Source of the DNA: Diabrotica undecimpunctata
Lineage: Eukaryota; Arthropoda; Insecta; Coleoptera; Chrysomelidae
Assembly (NCBI RefSeq): GCF_040954645.1
Contig: NC_092807.1
Location: 1,240,001-1,304,000 of the forward strand
Direction of reading: 5' to 3'
Length of the DNA: 64,000 nt
Part shown: piece by piece, positions 29,165-40,620 of the stretch
Position numbering within the stretch: the stretch's first letter is position 1
Layout: each line of letters opens with the position of its first letter
Notes under the pieces: generated by a model
What the model saw: only the letters and a program-made list of their open reading frames with translations
What the model was told of the DNA's origin: nothing
Databases searched by the model: none
Translations under genes and position numbers: made by a program

Positions 29165-31060
29165 GCTATGCTTGCAGCTAAATTCAATTCCAGAGTAAGC
29201 ACCTCAATCGGATCTCTGGGAGGAGCAGTTTCAAGTATAACAAAAAGATTATAATGCAAAGAAGACATCAGAATAGGCACATGAAACGTGAAAACTATAG
29301 CACAGGTAAAATTCATAATGCAATACAAGAAATGGCACACATAAAATTGAATATTCTTGGAATAAACGAAAGGCGTTGGCCAGGTTCAGGAACCGCAAAT
29401 ATCGGGGAACACCGCGTTTACTATTCTGTAATAGATAACAGTAAACACGAATTAGGTGTTGGCATTATATCGACAAAAGAATTGGCAAAATCTGTTGACA
29501 ACTTTATTCCAATCTCAGCAAGAGTGATGCTCATACAACTGAAAGCAAGACCAATCGACATCAATATAATTCAAGTGTATGCACCTACAACAGAAGGAAC
29601 AGAAGAAGAGTTGTCATGGGTGACTTCAACGCCAAAGTTGGGACCAGCATAATATCATCTGCAGTTGGACCATTTGGACTAGGAAACCGGAACGATCGAG
29701 GAGATACATTGGAGATTTTTTCGAAAGCAAATCAATTAGTAATGAACACCTGGTTTAAGCTACACCCAAGGAAATTGTACACCTGGAAATATCCACAGGG
29801 TTCTGTGGGAACGATTGTAAGAAATCAGATTGATTACATGCTAGTAAATAAGAGGTATAGGAACAGCTGTACATCTGTCTAAACATATCCGGGGGTAGAC
29901 ATCAATTCTGATCATGTGCCAGTTGTAGGTACTTTCAAAGTTAGAATAAAGAAGGTCGATGAAGACGTATGAGATGTTAGAAAACTGAAAGATTACAATG
30001 CTCGACTGAAGGTGAATGGAAACCTCAATACAAAGGTGCTAAAATGCAGAAATACAGGAACTATAGAGGAAAGTCTGACAATCACACATGAACAGTGAGA
30101 GAAATAAAAGAACAACACCTGAAGAAAGATACAGAGAAACGGAAATCGTAGATGACCGATGAAATACTTTAATTTATGTATCGAAGAAAAAAAAACAAAG
30201 AAAATCTCTAAGAATATAAGAGAATACATACCATCGTCAGAAGAAAGATAAGATGAGCCAAAAAGAAACAAAAAATACAACAATGTAAAGAAATAGAAAC
30301 GTATCAGAGTCGATATGACAACTTCAATGTACATCGAAAGGTAAATGAAATAGCTGGAAAGGAAATCTGGCCATAACCAAAGAAGATAAAAATAGAATAT
30401 GGAAAGAACAGTTGGAGAAACTTTTCCATGACCTTGGAATAATACAAGAACTCACCAATAAAGAAAATTCAGGTCCCGAAATCTTACCAGAAGAAATAAC
30501 GATAGCCGTCAGACAAATGAAGGATGGAAAGGCACCGGTACTTGATGAAATTCCTGCAGAATAATAGAGTCAGACATGAACAAATGATGGAAGTGCTGAA
30601 GAAGACACCGTTTGACGGAAGATTAATAGCTAATCTGTATTGGAATCAATCAGCGGTACTCCGAATATATAGAGAATATAAAGATTAGATCAAAATCTCA
30701 AAGAGAGTGAGACATAGGTGCATAATTTCACCACTAACATTCAATTTTTAGTCGAAGCACATTTTTGTTTGAAAAGGCTCTAAAATATATTGATGAAGGC
30801 GTCTTAATAAATGAAGTCAAGCTCAATAACCTGTGGTATGCAGATGATACAATAGGGTCTTCCAAAACCATAGAACTAAGGGCTGCAAAACTTAATGAAC
30901 AAAATAACGGAAGCATGTAGAACATATGGACTGGATATAAACACCAGCAAAACCCAGCTAATGATCATCCGCAAGAAAATCATAACTGAAGACACACTAA
31001 GAAGACACACTAAGAAGAAGAAACAACAGTGATCTTCTGCAGTACGCCATAAGATTTTAG
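29165..31060 (+). pseudogene. Family A-like retrotransposon, decayed endonuclease and RT
   Basis: Frames in order are: DIRIGT-NVKTI near 29265, IQEMAHIKLNILGINERRW, QVYAPTTEGTEEE, MGDFNAKVGTSIISSAVGPF (29616), GLGNRNDRGDTLEIFSKANQ, RKLYTWKYPQGSVG, RNQIDYMLVNKRYRN, then ETYPGVDINSDHVPVVGTFK. All endonuclease blocks match the intact ORF at 9982 in order. RT pieces follow in poor condition: AVRQMKDGKAP near 30500, LTAN-LYWNQS near 30630, EVKLNNLWYADDTIGSSKTI near 30830, and KTQLMIIRKK near 30950. Many shifts, stops and an internal deletion. This is an old copy. Confidence 0.85.
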
Positions 31061-32110
31061 CTGCACATGTTAGACCAGTAGGTACCCTGAGTTTTTGCAA
31101 CTGCAAAGTGTTAAATTGACTTAGAGAAACATTCAACAAATCAATGTCAAGGCATTGGTATATGTGACAGTTTTCCCTTTATGCAACATATCTACGACGG
31201 AATTTTTCAAAACAACAACAAATAAATCTAAAATTACCAGATTTGTTTCCATTATACTATACTATCCAACTTTAACACACCCAGCTTATATTCTGACTCA
31301 AAACAACATCAAGCTTTACCTCTAACGACCTATTTACACCAGCTATCTGGTCTTTATTCACTTGAACTTATCGCTGATAATGACTTACATAAAGCTGAAC
31401 GAAATATGCGAAATAACTTAATAAAAGAGCGAGGCATAAAACGTTCTGTAACGATATTGTTGGTTGTTGGTGTATTGTTAGCTTTAAACGGTCCCAGATT
31501 AATAATCATTTACATGCGAAGTGCATTAGCGCCGGCAATTCCGACCAGTCTTTTACCAACAAATCAGGATTCGATTTTGTCAAAATCTTTGTGTTAGTGC
31601 GGAGGATTCGACCAACTAACTCTTAGGCACTTAAGCTACCAATTAGGTTATATTATAATCAGCTAAAAACTGAAAATAGAATATTATAAAAATTTATTTT
31701 GAAAAAAAATAGAGCATAGTTGTCGAAATAGAGAAAAAACTAAAATGATCGAGTTCTTATACTTCAGATCATGACCACTGGAGTGCTAACATGGTAGACG
31801 TGTGTAAAACAGCTCCGTTATTTAATTCGGAATTTCGGACAGTATCAATTTGATTCTTTCCCATGGTGCGTTTTCAGAGAGTGCATATGTTTCGTTTCTA
31901 ATTGTCCTGTACAAAACCATGAAGTTCTTCGCTTTGGGAACGATTTATTTTTGTTTATATTTCTTTCACCAAGAACTTCCTTGGCCGGGAATAGGTATCT
32001 TGTGGAGTCATCTTGTAAGCTTTCGACTTTTATCTTTGTGATGTGTTCTGGTGTTTATCACGTATATGTGTTTTCATTCGGATTTTGCACAATACCAATT
32101 TAACTCCGCC
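31061..32110. other. No supported feature
   Basis: About 1 kb without recognisable genes. The frames at 31406 and 31850 contain hydrophobic segments but no lesion-free context or known motif. Confidence 0.35.
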
Positions 32111-32319
32111 TGCAGTTTTGTTAGGTGGCTCGAGTAGCTCGACAGAACTGTTGCCAGTTCCAAACCCAGATAAAGAAGAAGGGGGTCTACAACCAAGTTA
32201 GCATCCTACTGATAGACTTTAAAAACATACAGCTCTCAGAAACAGGATTATGCCTCGGAACAGGAATGATTTCATTACGACGACTAATGCGAGAAAGAGG
32301 ACAACGAATTAATGGAAAA

Positions 32320-32880
32320 CGAGAAATATACTTCGCATTGGTACTTGGAACGTTAAGTCTCTAAAGACAAGAGAGCAGGAAATTACAAAAGAGGTTGTAA
32401 AAAAAATACAGACATATGTGCAATACAAGAAACGAAGAAAAAAGGAAAGCGTCAAATTATGCTAGATGACTATCGGATGATTTACTGTGGTGTTGCGAAA
32501 GCAACCAGAGCCAAAGAAGGAATCGCCCTGTTAGTACACAGAAAATGTTTATACCAAGTACAAGAATGTGAATATACCTCTAAAATAATAGTAAGTGTAA
32601 AAGTTAAACTGGCTGTCAAAATGTGATGGCAATCGATGCACCAGAGAACAATAGAGATACCACGACAAGGAAAAACGTCTACGAACACCTTCAGTCTGTA
32701 GTAAATGAGCTCCCAAACGATTAATATATAATAATCGTTATGGGTGATTTTAACGCCCGTTATCAGAAAATATTGGAAATGAACACGGAGATCTTCTGAC
32801 GGACTTCTGCAGCATAAACGAGATACGTATTAATAATGTGTGAATTTACAGTAAGTGGCCAATTGGTCAAAATTTATCAA
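32320..32880 (+). pseudogene. Family E-like endonuclease fragment
   Basis: Plus-strand frames give LRIGTWNVKSLKTREQEITK near 32333, then in a shifted frame AIQETKKKGKRQIMLDDY, GVAKATRAKEGIALLVHRK, then VMAIDAPENNRDTTT and IIIVMGDFNAR near 32740. This order fits the first two thirds of an endonuclease domain; ETKKKGKG and KxKRGVSIAVHKK are also in the family E ORF at 33661-36516. Shifts and stops; it ends near 32880 with no RT. Confidence 0.7.
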
Positions 32881-33626
32881 AACAATGCATAAGCGTATAG
32901 GTGAGAAGCTGATACTGTCACTTAATAAATTGGCAGTGGTGAACCACCCCCAGAAGCCCATAAAAGATGAAAAATGTAGAAAAACAATCTGTAAAGATCA
33001 CAAGTATTTTCAACATGAAATACGTAATTTATGAAAGGAAAATTTAGAACTCAAGAGAAAGGTAAATTTTCTGGAAAATAAGGTTGAAAAGCTGGATAAA
33101 CAATAGAATTTAACACTAAAATATTGTAATCAATGGATACGATTTTAAGAACAATAAATATACTACCCACTTTTTTACAAATAAATTGTAAAATAAGTTC
33201 TGGCATGTGGTCCTCAAATATTATGTATATAATGTTTTTTAAAATATATGAGGGGGTATTATTTAAGAGGTTGAATTTTTGAATTTTTGAAAACTTGAAT
33301 TTTTTGTCGATAAAGAAATATGTTAGGGCACTAACATAAAGGATGCTCAGAAATCAAGCAAGTATTTAAAATCGCAAATGAGTCGTCATATTTTATTGAA
33401 AGCGTTTTAACAGAAGCTGAAACAAAACTACGCAAGAAACTAAGAGATACGACGAGAAAAGAAAAGGTAGTGAAAAGATTTTAAATATATGGAAATATAT
33501 AATAATGTAACCATAATACCGAAAAGTTCGACATAAAAAAACTAATTAAAAAAAAATCCTAAGAAAAATTTTAAAACGAATGATTCGCGAAATAGGAATA
33601 TGACTGGACAATGGAATGTTGTATGG
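32881..33626. other. Unassigned; short coiled-coil-like coding trace
   Basis: Around 32890-33105 a plus-strand frame with one stop reads LILSLNKLAVVNHPQKPIKD, then KENLELKRKVNFLENKVEKL. Heptad-like leucines suggest a coiled coil. I cannot assign it. The rest is AT-rich. Confidence 0.3.
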
Positions 33627-33638
33627 ACATTTTAAGTA

Positions 33639-36600
33639 TATATATATATAAGCGGGGATCCTACAGCTTCTGCCGCTTCCCGCATTTCGATCGCCATCTT
33701 TTTCTATCTCTCCAGGTGTCTTCATCAATAGCTCTATCTTTCATGGTTTCCATAACACCTTGTATCCAAGACTTGGCTGGTCTTCCTCGTTTCCTTCTAT
33801 TACTTGGATTGTATTCCATAGCTCTTTTTGGCCATCTGTTGTCGTCCATCCTCTGTACGTGACCATACCATATTAACTGTCTAGTTTCTATTCTTTCAGA
33901 AGTTGTATGTACTCTATCTGTTTTTCTTCTAATTTCAGAATTAGGTATACGTTCTACTCTTGATATACGGCAAGCTCTTCTTAGGTAGTCCATTTCAACC
34001 GTGTCAACTTTTTTCTTTCCTTTTACTGTCATTTGCCAACATTCTGCTCCATATGTAAGAATGGGCTCTACAATTACTTTGTAGATAGTCATTTTAGTTC
34101 TCATAGTAGCTTTGTTGGACCAAAGTATCGAATTCAGAATTTGAACACTCTTCCTGCCTTGTTGCACTCTATAGTCTATATCTCGTTCCGTTGTTCCTTT
34201 ACTGCAGATAATACTTCCCAAATATTTGTATTCGTAGCACCTTTTCATTTGTCTAATTTCCAAATCCGGGTCTTCGTCTTCACTGCCTATTCGCATATAT
34301 TCTGTTTTAGACATATTCATACTCATCCCCCATTTTTCGTATTCATCTTTCAGCTTTCTAAGCATATAATCTGCATCTTCTTCACAGCTTGCAATTAGTA
34401 CTTGATCATCTGCAAAGAACAGCGTTGTCAGATAATGGTTGTTAAGCTTCAACCCCATTCCCGCACATTTTTGTCTCCACTGGTGCAGTGCTTCTTGGAT
34501 ATATATTTTGAATAGGGTGGGGGAAAGACAACACCCTTGTCTCAAGCCTTTCGTTACTGTAAATACCCTTGAGAAAGTATTTCCTGTTTTTACAGTGCTT
34601 TGAGGACATTTATAGATGTTCAGTATTGCTTTTAGATATGTTTTACTAAGGTCCGTTTTCGTCAAGACACTAAATAAGAGTTTTAAAGGGACTGTATCAT
34701 AAGCCTTCTCCAGATCTATAAATACCAGATGCGTAGGGAGGTTTCGAGCTGTTCGTTTTTCAATTACTTGTTGAAGGGTAAATGTGTTGTCCACGCACGA
34801 TCTTCCTGCTCTGAAGCCGCTTTGTTCTTCAATTTCTTTATACTCCTCTTCTATTCTTCTTTTCAATATACGACCATATAACCTTCCCAGCGAGCTAGTT
34901 ACGCTAATGCCTCTATAATTTCCGCATTCTTTTCTGTCTCTCTTTTTATAAATGGGGCTAATGTGGGCCAAATTCCAGTCGTCTGGAATCGTTTGGCCTT
35001 CAATTAAGCATTTATTAAAAATATTCACTATGCTTTCCAAAAGAGCATCCGGTCCATGTTTCACCAACTCGATGGGAATGTCTCCAGGCCCGGGTGCTTT
35101 TCCATTTTTCATTTGTTTCAATTCTTTTCTCAGTTCTTCTTTGTTTATCTTATGCACCTCTGAGTTTTCTGTCATTGAAATATGGTCAGGTCTTTCCATA
35201 AATTCGTGCCTACTTTCTGTTAATAGCGTTTCGTAATATTTTTCCCACTTTTTATTTTGAATCAGGTTTATATTTCCCTCATCTTTTCTTTCTTTTCTAA
35301 TACTTTTTATGAATTTCCAAGCTTGTGTCACTTTGGTTCCTCCTAAGCATCGGTCCATCTCTTCGCATTTCTCTTCCCACATTTCGTTTTTTCTTTTAGT
35401 GACTTCCTTCTTTGCTTCCCTGTTGAGTCTGCTGTAAATCCTGCGGTCTTCTGAGTCTTTCGTGGATAGCCATGTTTGATAAGCTTTTTTTTTGTCTTTA
35501 ATTAATTTTCCTACTTCTTCGTTCCACCACTCAGGATTTTTTCTTTTGTCAGCTTCTTCGTACCCCAATGCCTCTTTGGCCGCCTGATGAATGCAATTTT
35601 TTATATCTTGATATTCTTTTTCGGCTGTTTCTCTTCGAGTTAAGTGAGTTAGTTTTGAGGCTAGTCTAAGTTTGTAGAGGAATTGTACTGATTCTTGTTT
35701 GAGGCTATCAATATTATATCTTATCTTTGTGGAAGCTGCTACCTTCTCCTGTTCAATTTTGTTCTTGTTTACTTTCCTGTAGTGTATGGTAATTTTTGCG
35801 ACCACCATATAGTGGTCAGATCCGCATTCGGCACCACGATACACCCTTACGTCATTTGTTTGGAGCCTTTTGTTTTCTGGTTGGATGAGATAGTCGATTA
35901 TAGATTTTATCTTTTTCTTTGGTTGTTCCCAGGTAAATTTATGTATATCTTTGTGCTGATAAAATCCATTCATTATTTTAAGCTGTAATGTTTCACAAAG
36001 ATCAATGAGTCGCTCTCCGTTGTTGTTTATTTTGTCTTCACCATATCTTCCTACCACATTGTCTTGTAATTTTTTGCCTACCCGAGCATTGAAATCTCCT
36101 AATAGGCATATTTCTTTGGATCGGTTTACATGGGTCAACACGTCAAGCAATTTGTCATAGAATTCGTCCTTAACTTTTGTATCAGAGTCGTCACTAGGAG
36201 CATATACTCCTATTATAACTATCGTCTCCCCATGTTTCTCAAGATCCATCATAATGATCTGCTCGTCTATCTCTTCCCAACTCTTGATATTGTTTTTGAG
36301 TTTTTTATGCACGGCTATGGACACACCTCTTTTTGCTCTTAATGATTTTTCAACTCCACTGTATAAATGAATATAGTCGTTCTTGATTTCATTTCCCTTT
36401 CCTTTCTTTTTTGTTTCTGTAAGAACGCATATGTCTATTTGTTGTCGTTCTAATTCTTGAAAAACTTCAGTTTCCTTGGTTCTTAGACCTTGTACATTCC
36501 ATGTGGCCAATCTCATAGTCCTTTTTCGTAGCAGTCGTCGTCTTTTGTTTCCGTCCTTATTCCGAGGCTCTTGATCGAAATTTTTAGCAAATAACTTTTT

Positions 36601-37001
36601 TCTAGAAGAAGGGGTGCTGGCCCATCGTTCAAACCCCCAGACTTGGAGGACCAGGATTTGTGAAGAGTATGTAGTAGGAGTAAATGTAGTGACCCGTCTG
36701 CCCTCGGAAACCTAATAGCCATTCGGGGTCGGAAAAAAACGAGAGTTAGCCAAGAGAGGCTGATAGGAAAGATTAAAGACATTTTACTCAAGACAAGTTG
36801 AAATAGAGTAAAATGTGAAGGCCCTTATGATCCGCCAGGTGCGTTTCATAAGCGTATGAGTATTGATACAATTTGTGTTCCCGCTCACACCTCGGGGTGT
36901 TGACTACAGACTGTATGGCTCGTCCAGCATGCCATAGCATGGAGGATAGGGTACACGTCATTTATACAATGTAGATACCCCAGCTCCATGGCCTGACCCC
37001 A
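33639..37001 (-). mobile_element. Full-length family E non-LTR retrotransposon (3363 bp)
   Basis: ACATTTTAAGTA at 33627-33638 is repeated at 37002-37013, a perfect 12-bp target duplication. On the minus strand the element begins GGGGTCAGGCCATGGAGCTG near 37000 and has a leader of about 480 bases. It carries one uninterrupted 951-codon ORF and ends with GGATCCCCGC and a short TATATATATA tail. No internal lesion is visible. It is the second element in this window with the features of an intact, possibly active copy. Confidence 0.9.
33661..36516 (-). CDS. Endonuclease/reverse transcriptase polyprotein of family E retrotransposon, 951 aa, intact
   Basis: The ORF starts directly with the endonuclease: MRLATWNVQGLRTKE (Asn7), LTETKKKGKG (Glu34), IIGVYAPSDDSD near 102, LLGDFNARVGKK (Asp141, Asn143), IIDYLIQP near 206 and GSDHYMVV (Asp234-His235). 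A charged linker spans about 250-440. RT follows: QMKNGKAPGPGDIPIELVKH near 468, IPDDWNLAHISPIYKKRDRK, NYRGISVTSSLGRLYGRIL, EEQSGFRAGRSCVDNTFTLQ, FIDLEKAYDTVP (Asp601), GLRQGCCLSPTLFKIYIQEA, and FADD at 701-704. The tail has YKYLGSIICSKG, PILTYGAECWQMT, LRRACRISRVERIPNSEIRR, and RLIWYGHVQRMDDNRWPK-like blocks ending in RGRPAKSWIQGVMETMKDRA. There is no RNase H and no upstream ORF1. All catalytic residues are present. The clade (RTE-related or other) needs a tree. Confidence 0.95.
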   Translation of the reverse strand: MRLATWNVQGLRTKETEVFQELERQQIDICVLTETKKKGKGNEIKNDYIHLYSGVEKSLRAKRGVSIAVHKKLKNNIKSWEEIDEQIIMMDLEKHGETIVIIGVYAPSDDSDTKVKDEFYDKLLDVLTHVNRSKEICLLGDFNARVGKKLQDNVVGRYGEDKINNNGERLIDLCETLQLKIMNGFYQHKDIHKFTWEQPKKKIKSIIDYLIQPENKRLQTNDVRVYRGAECGSDHYMVVAKITIHYRKVNKNKIEQEKVAASTKIRYNIDSLKQESVQFLYKLRLASKLTHLTRRETAEKEYQDIKNCIHQAAKEALGYEEADKRKNPEWWNEEVGKLIKDKKKAYQTWLSTKDSEDRRIYSRLNREAKKEVTKRKNEMWEEKCEEMDRCLGGTKVTQAWKFIKSIRKERKDEGNINLIQNKKWEKYYETLLTESRHEFMERPDHISMTENSEVHKINKEELRKELKQMKNGKAPGPGDIPIELVKHGPDALLESIVNIFNKCLIEGQTIPDDWNLAHISPIYKKRDRKECGNYRGISVTSSLGRLYGRILKRRIEEEYKEIEEQSGFRAGRSCVDNTFTLQQVIEKRTARNLPTHLVFIDLEKAYDTVPLKLLFSVLTKTDLSKTYLKAILNIYKCPQSTVKTGNTFSRVFTVTKGLRQGCCLSPTLFKIYIQEALHQWRQKCAGMGLKLNNHYLTTLFFADDQVLIASCEEDADYMLRKLKDEYEKWGMSMNMSKTEYMRIGSEDEDPDLEIRQMKRCYEYKYLGSIICSKGTTERDIDYRVQQGRKSVQILNSILWSNKATMRTKMTIYKVIVEPILTYGAECWQMTVKGKKKVDTVEMDYLRRACRISRVERIPNSEIRRKTDRVHTTSERIETRQLIWYGHVQRMDDNRWPKRAMEYNPSNRRKRGRPAKSWIQGVMETMKDRAIDEDTWRDRKRWRSKCGKRQKL

Positions 37002-37254
37002 ACATTTTAAGTAACAAAGTAATATTTATATAGTTTGCAAGGAGTCTAGAAGACGTGATTACATTACATATTTACTTAGGACTTCCCAAGAATCATTTAT
37101 GAATATCTGTAGCACATCTAACTTTGAGGGTAAATAGGGAATGTGTAAATGCGATAAATAAATACAAAAAAATAATGGTGAACATTATCTTAAAGCAACT
37201 TTCTTTATACATATGCATTTCTGAAAATATGCAGTTCTGAAGATAAGCATTTCT

Positions 37255-37478
37255 TGTTTGCTTCTATGGCATTTTCTTATTATGAGCTCGCCGGTTTCGT
37301 CCTCCACAGTCATTCTCTCTGATGTCTCTATATATTATAGCATTTCTTATGTACGATTTCCATCTGATAACAGTTCTTCCTCTCTGTCTTTTTCCTGGCT
37401 TATTTTAGTCCAATATTCTTTTCGGCCACCTGTGCTCTGGCATTATTTGTACCTGCCCGTACCACTGCAGGTCTCTGT
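37255..37478 (-). pseudogene. Family E-like RT, C-terminal tail
   Basis: Minus-strand frames read LQWYGQVQIMPEHRWPKRIL, then NKPGKRQRGRTVIRWKSYIR and DIRENDCG. This is the GHVQRM-W-KRI-RGRP-W tail of a family E-like RT, about 70 codons, with one or two lesions. The second copy next door may have inserted at its TA-rich end. Confidence 0.65.
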
Positions 37479-37489
37479 TTTTTATATAT

Positions 37490-38460
37490 ATATATTTAGG
37501 GATTCTACAGTATTCACTGCCTTCCCTCGCTCAACCGTTTCCATCTCTCTCTGTTGTTCCATTCTCCATCGTTTAGTCCTCTCTTACTCATGGCGTCGTC
37601 TACTTCGTTCCTCCAGGATTTTCGGGGTCGTCCTCTTTTCCTCCTTCCTATGGGGCTCCATTCGGTTATTCTTTTTATCCATCTGCTGTCGCTAGCTCTT
37701 CTTACATGTCCATACCACTTTAGTCTTTTTTGTTCTATTGTTTTTTAACTTTGTTATAATTAAGCATTCTACTTCCATTTTGTTCCATGATTCCTCTGTT
37801 CTTATTCTACTCTCTGTGTTGATTTGTTGGCATCTTCTCATAAGTCCAATTCAACTGTTCTTATTTTATTTCGTACTGTTGTTATCATTTGCCACACTTC
37901 TGCTCCACATAGGATAATATTCTGCATTATGCTTTCCCAGTATTCGTTCTTTTTGAGAATTATTCTTTGTACTTTTTTTCTGAGGGTGAACGTATTCTTC
38001 TCGTGTTCCTGAGGTTCCATGTCCATACCACTTTAGTCTTTTTTGTTCTATTGTTTTTTAACTTTGTTATAATTAAGCATTCTACTTCCATTTTGTTCCA
38101 TGATTCCTCTGTTCTTATTCTACTCTCTGTGTTGATTTGTTGGCATCTTCTCATAAGTCCAATTCAACTGTTCTTATTTTATTTTGTACTGTTGTTATCA
38201 TTTGCCACACTTCTGCTCCACATAGGATAATATTCTGCATTATGCTTTCCCAGTATTCGTTCTTTTTGAGAATTATTCTTTGTACTTTTTTTCTGAGGGT
38301 GAACGTATTCTTCTCGTGTTCCTGAGGTTCTGTCGTTTAGCCTTTTATGGCACGATTCTGTTTTCCTTTTATTCATCTCTTCTACTATTGGAGTGTTGGT
38401 GTTGGATTGTTTTAAGTATAATAATTTTTTCGGAGTGTCGGGTAGCAGGCCCTGCAACTT
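37490..38460 (-). pseudogene. Family E-like RT C-terminal region with an internal tandem duplication
   Basis: The minus strand from about 37705 down to 37510 reads KRLKWYGHVRRASDSRWIKR, TEWSPIGRRKRGRPRKSWRN and EVDDAMSKRGLNDGEWNN, then a short TATATA tail near 37490. Upstream, in two tandem copies, comes SIMQNIILCGAEVWQM, the thumb block equivalent to LTYGAECWQM. The region above 38340 reads CHKRLNDRT and is not clearly RT. Shifts between blocks. The duplicated part is described as a separate repeat. Confidence 0.7.
37706..38331 (-). repeat. Tandem duplication, 313-bp unit, two copies
   Basis: ATGTCCATACCACTTTAGTC starts at 37706 and again at 38019, a period of 313. The units 37706-38018 and 38019-38331 both end CCTGAGGTTC. 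The only difference I noticed is TATTTTATTTCGTACTG against TATTTTATTTTGTACTG. The near identity means a recent local duplication, younger than the RT copy it sits in. An assembly artefact is possible. Confidence 0.9.
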
Positions 38461-39423
38461 TACCCTCTATTCTTCGGAGGACCATAGTTCTTGTTCGTTA
38501 ATCAAAATCATTCATTCTAGGGTCATTATCAGTAAACCCATCCAGGATAGTAGAAGGGGAATGATTGGTTTGGATATGGACTGAGGAATGGACAATATAT
38601 GGTACGAGGAGATAACCAAGACTAGCGTAAGCAGGGGCTCATTCCTGAAGCAGATCTGATACCTATTAGGATCATAGATAAGTATCTACCCGTTATCTAA
38701 TAGGCGTTCCAGAACCTCTTTTAATTTTCTTTGCTAGGGACGTAACATGTACTTAGAGTCTTCTTTAAAATACCGCATTACCTATATAAATATCATGCAA
38801 AAAAACTGGTTGATGTGGACAAGTTACGAAAAAATACTAAACAACTTGAGTGAACAAGTTACATTTTACGTCATGTTATACCCGATATTTGAACAATCTC
38901 CTCTACTATGCCTTAAATCCCGCCACGATAATATACGAATCTTTCCGACCGAGTGATATCCTGTCAGAACATTAATGAATGTCTTCGGAGGCATTTAAAT
39001 AGTATTAATAGGCAATTGCTTTTAGGCATAATCGCTGGGACATTAGTGAGTTCGAAAACATTTTACCTAATCTTTAACATTAAACACGTAGTCCGACCAG
39101 TATTTCGATGCAAATCGAGGAATTATTTAGTGTGCTCCACTACCTCGACGTAGATAATGCAATACCTGGAATTTGAGTCAACCACAGACGTTTCTATCGT
39201 CGGGAATCATTCAGGGAGATATAACAGTCTTTGTTTTTATCATAATTGATCTAAAATCAACATAGAATATCGACAAAGACTTACGACGAGGAAAGATTAT
39301 AGACACTCGTCAACTATAGTACATTTGAAAATGATTGATAGCACAAATTTTATAACAAAGGTCTAAATACAGGATTGGTCAATGCACAAAAAGCGTACCT
39401 TAATATCTAAATTTTAACTCGAC
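38461..39423. other. No supported feature
   Basis: About 960 bases without recognisable coding or repeats. The plus-strand frames at 38747 and 38953 have no known motif. Confidence 0.35.
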
Positions 39424-40620
39424 TTAAATATGACCATCCCGACAAATACTAATTGTTTTCTTTATTAACATATCGAGTTTCCAGAATGTTTCTTCCTCTG
39501 CTATGACACGTCTTATAGCTTTTTGCCAATTGTCAGATGAAATTTTTGATATGAAGTTAGATAATAGTTGACGAACATCTTGAAGTTTAAATGTTGTATT
39601 ACTTTTCGCAACATATCCCTTCATTTAAGTCCAGATTAGTTCTATGGTGTTAAGTTCCCATTATTAAGGTGGTAATCGCAACACTTTAACTCCATGTTCT
39701 TTTGCTATTTTCTCTACTAAACTTCTTAAATTTTATTGGATATTGTTTGTATAGTTGCAATATCTCTTGTTTGAGTAAACCTTCTGCTGGTACTACTATT
39801 TCTTTGGTTATTAGTCAATCCAAGAGTTCTTGGCGACCTTTACCATTTTGAAATTTTAAGCCTGTAGACAAACCTCATTGACAAGCATTCGTAACCAGTT
39901 TGTCTTGCCAAACATTTTTACACAATGCCCTTCATTTATCCATGTTTCATCTAAATAAAAAATATTTTTACCTCCTCCCTCAATTTTCGAATTTCTCTTA
40001 AACATTGCCTTCTCCAACAAATAATTTTTTTCTATATGAGCGCAGATTTTCTATTGTTATTCTCATAAATGAATCCTAATCCACGTAAAGTTTTTCACAA
40101 TTTATCTCTTTTAATATTTGGCAAAGATTTGTTTTCATTAATGTCTACTAAAAGTTTATCCAAAGTAGGAATGTTTTTTTGTAAATAAAATAAATAAACT
40201 TTTCTTCGAATCCATTGTTTTGCAGTACCGTCTATATGAATGGGTTTTCTCCCTGTTGACGTTTTAGGTGCTTATGTAATACTTCCACTTTTTCGTTGCT
40301 TTAAAGTCTATAAACAGTTGCTTCTCCAACTCCGGTTATACGTGAATACTTAGAAACCGTACTCCGAACTGTACGTCCAACATATTCATGTACAAGAGCA
40401 TCATATACATTTAACACTAAAGTTTTTATTGGCACGGTTAAATGACACTTTAATTCCACAGGAGTAAAATTAGACATTTGTAACATTTTTACTATACAAG
40501 TCCACTTATTAATATCGCTTTTTATTATAGAACTAACAATTCTGCGTATAATTACAAACAACTTTACAAACACAACCTGTTAATCTCAACTAAAATGATT
40601 CGTAATTTGCAAAACACATT
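39424..40620 (-). pseudogene. IS630/Tc1-type DDE transposase pseudogene
   Basis: On the minus strand: VSKYSRITGVGEATVYRLKS (N-terminal HTH, about 40345), LHKHLKRQQGENPF, TFLLWINF, NLCQILKEINCEKLYVD, KYFLFR NMDK (equivalent to YLDETWIN), VWQDKLVTNACQ and GLSTGLKFQNGKGRQ. After a large gap come LKQEILQLYKQYPIKFKKF, ELNTIELIWT (the catalytic Glu block) and MKGYVAKSNTTFKLQDVRQL. The order matches a DDE_3 family found in many copies in insects. The middle catalytic Asp region is deleted and there are many stops, so it is dead. I infer the family from motif order. Confidence 0.75.

Noticed and set aside
33611..36342. Plus-strand ORFs opposite the family E polyprotein
   Set aside because: Shadows of the minus-strand ORF.
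36900..37001. HDV-like self-cleaving ribozyme at the family E 5' end
   Set aside because: The start GGGGTCAGGCC is suggestive, but I could not fold the double pseudoknot by hand, so it is not listed as a feature.
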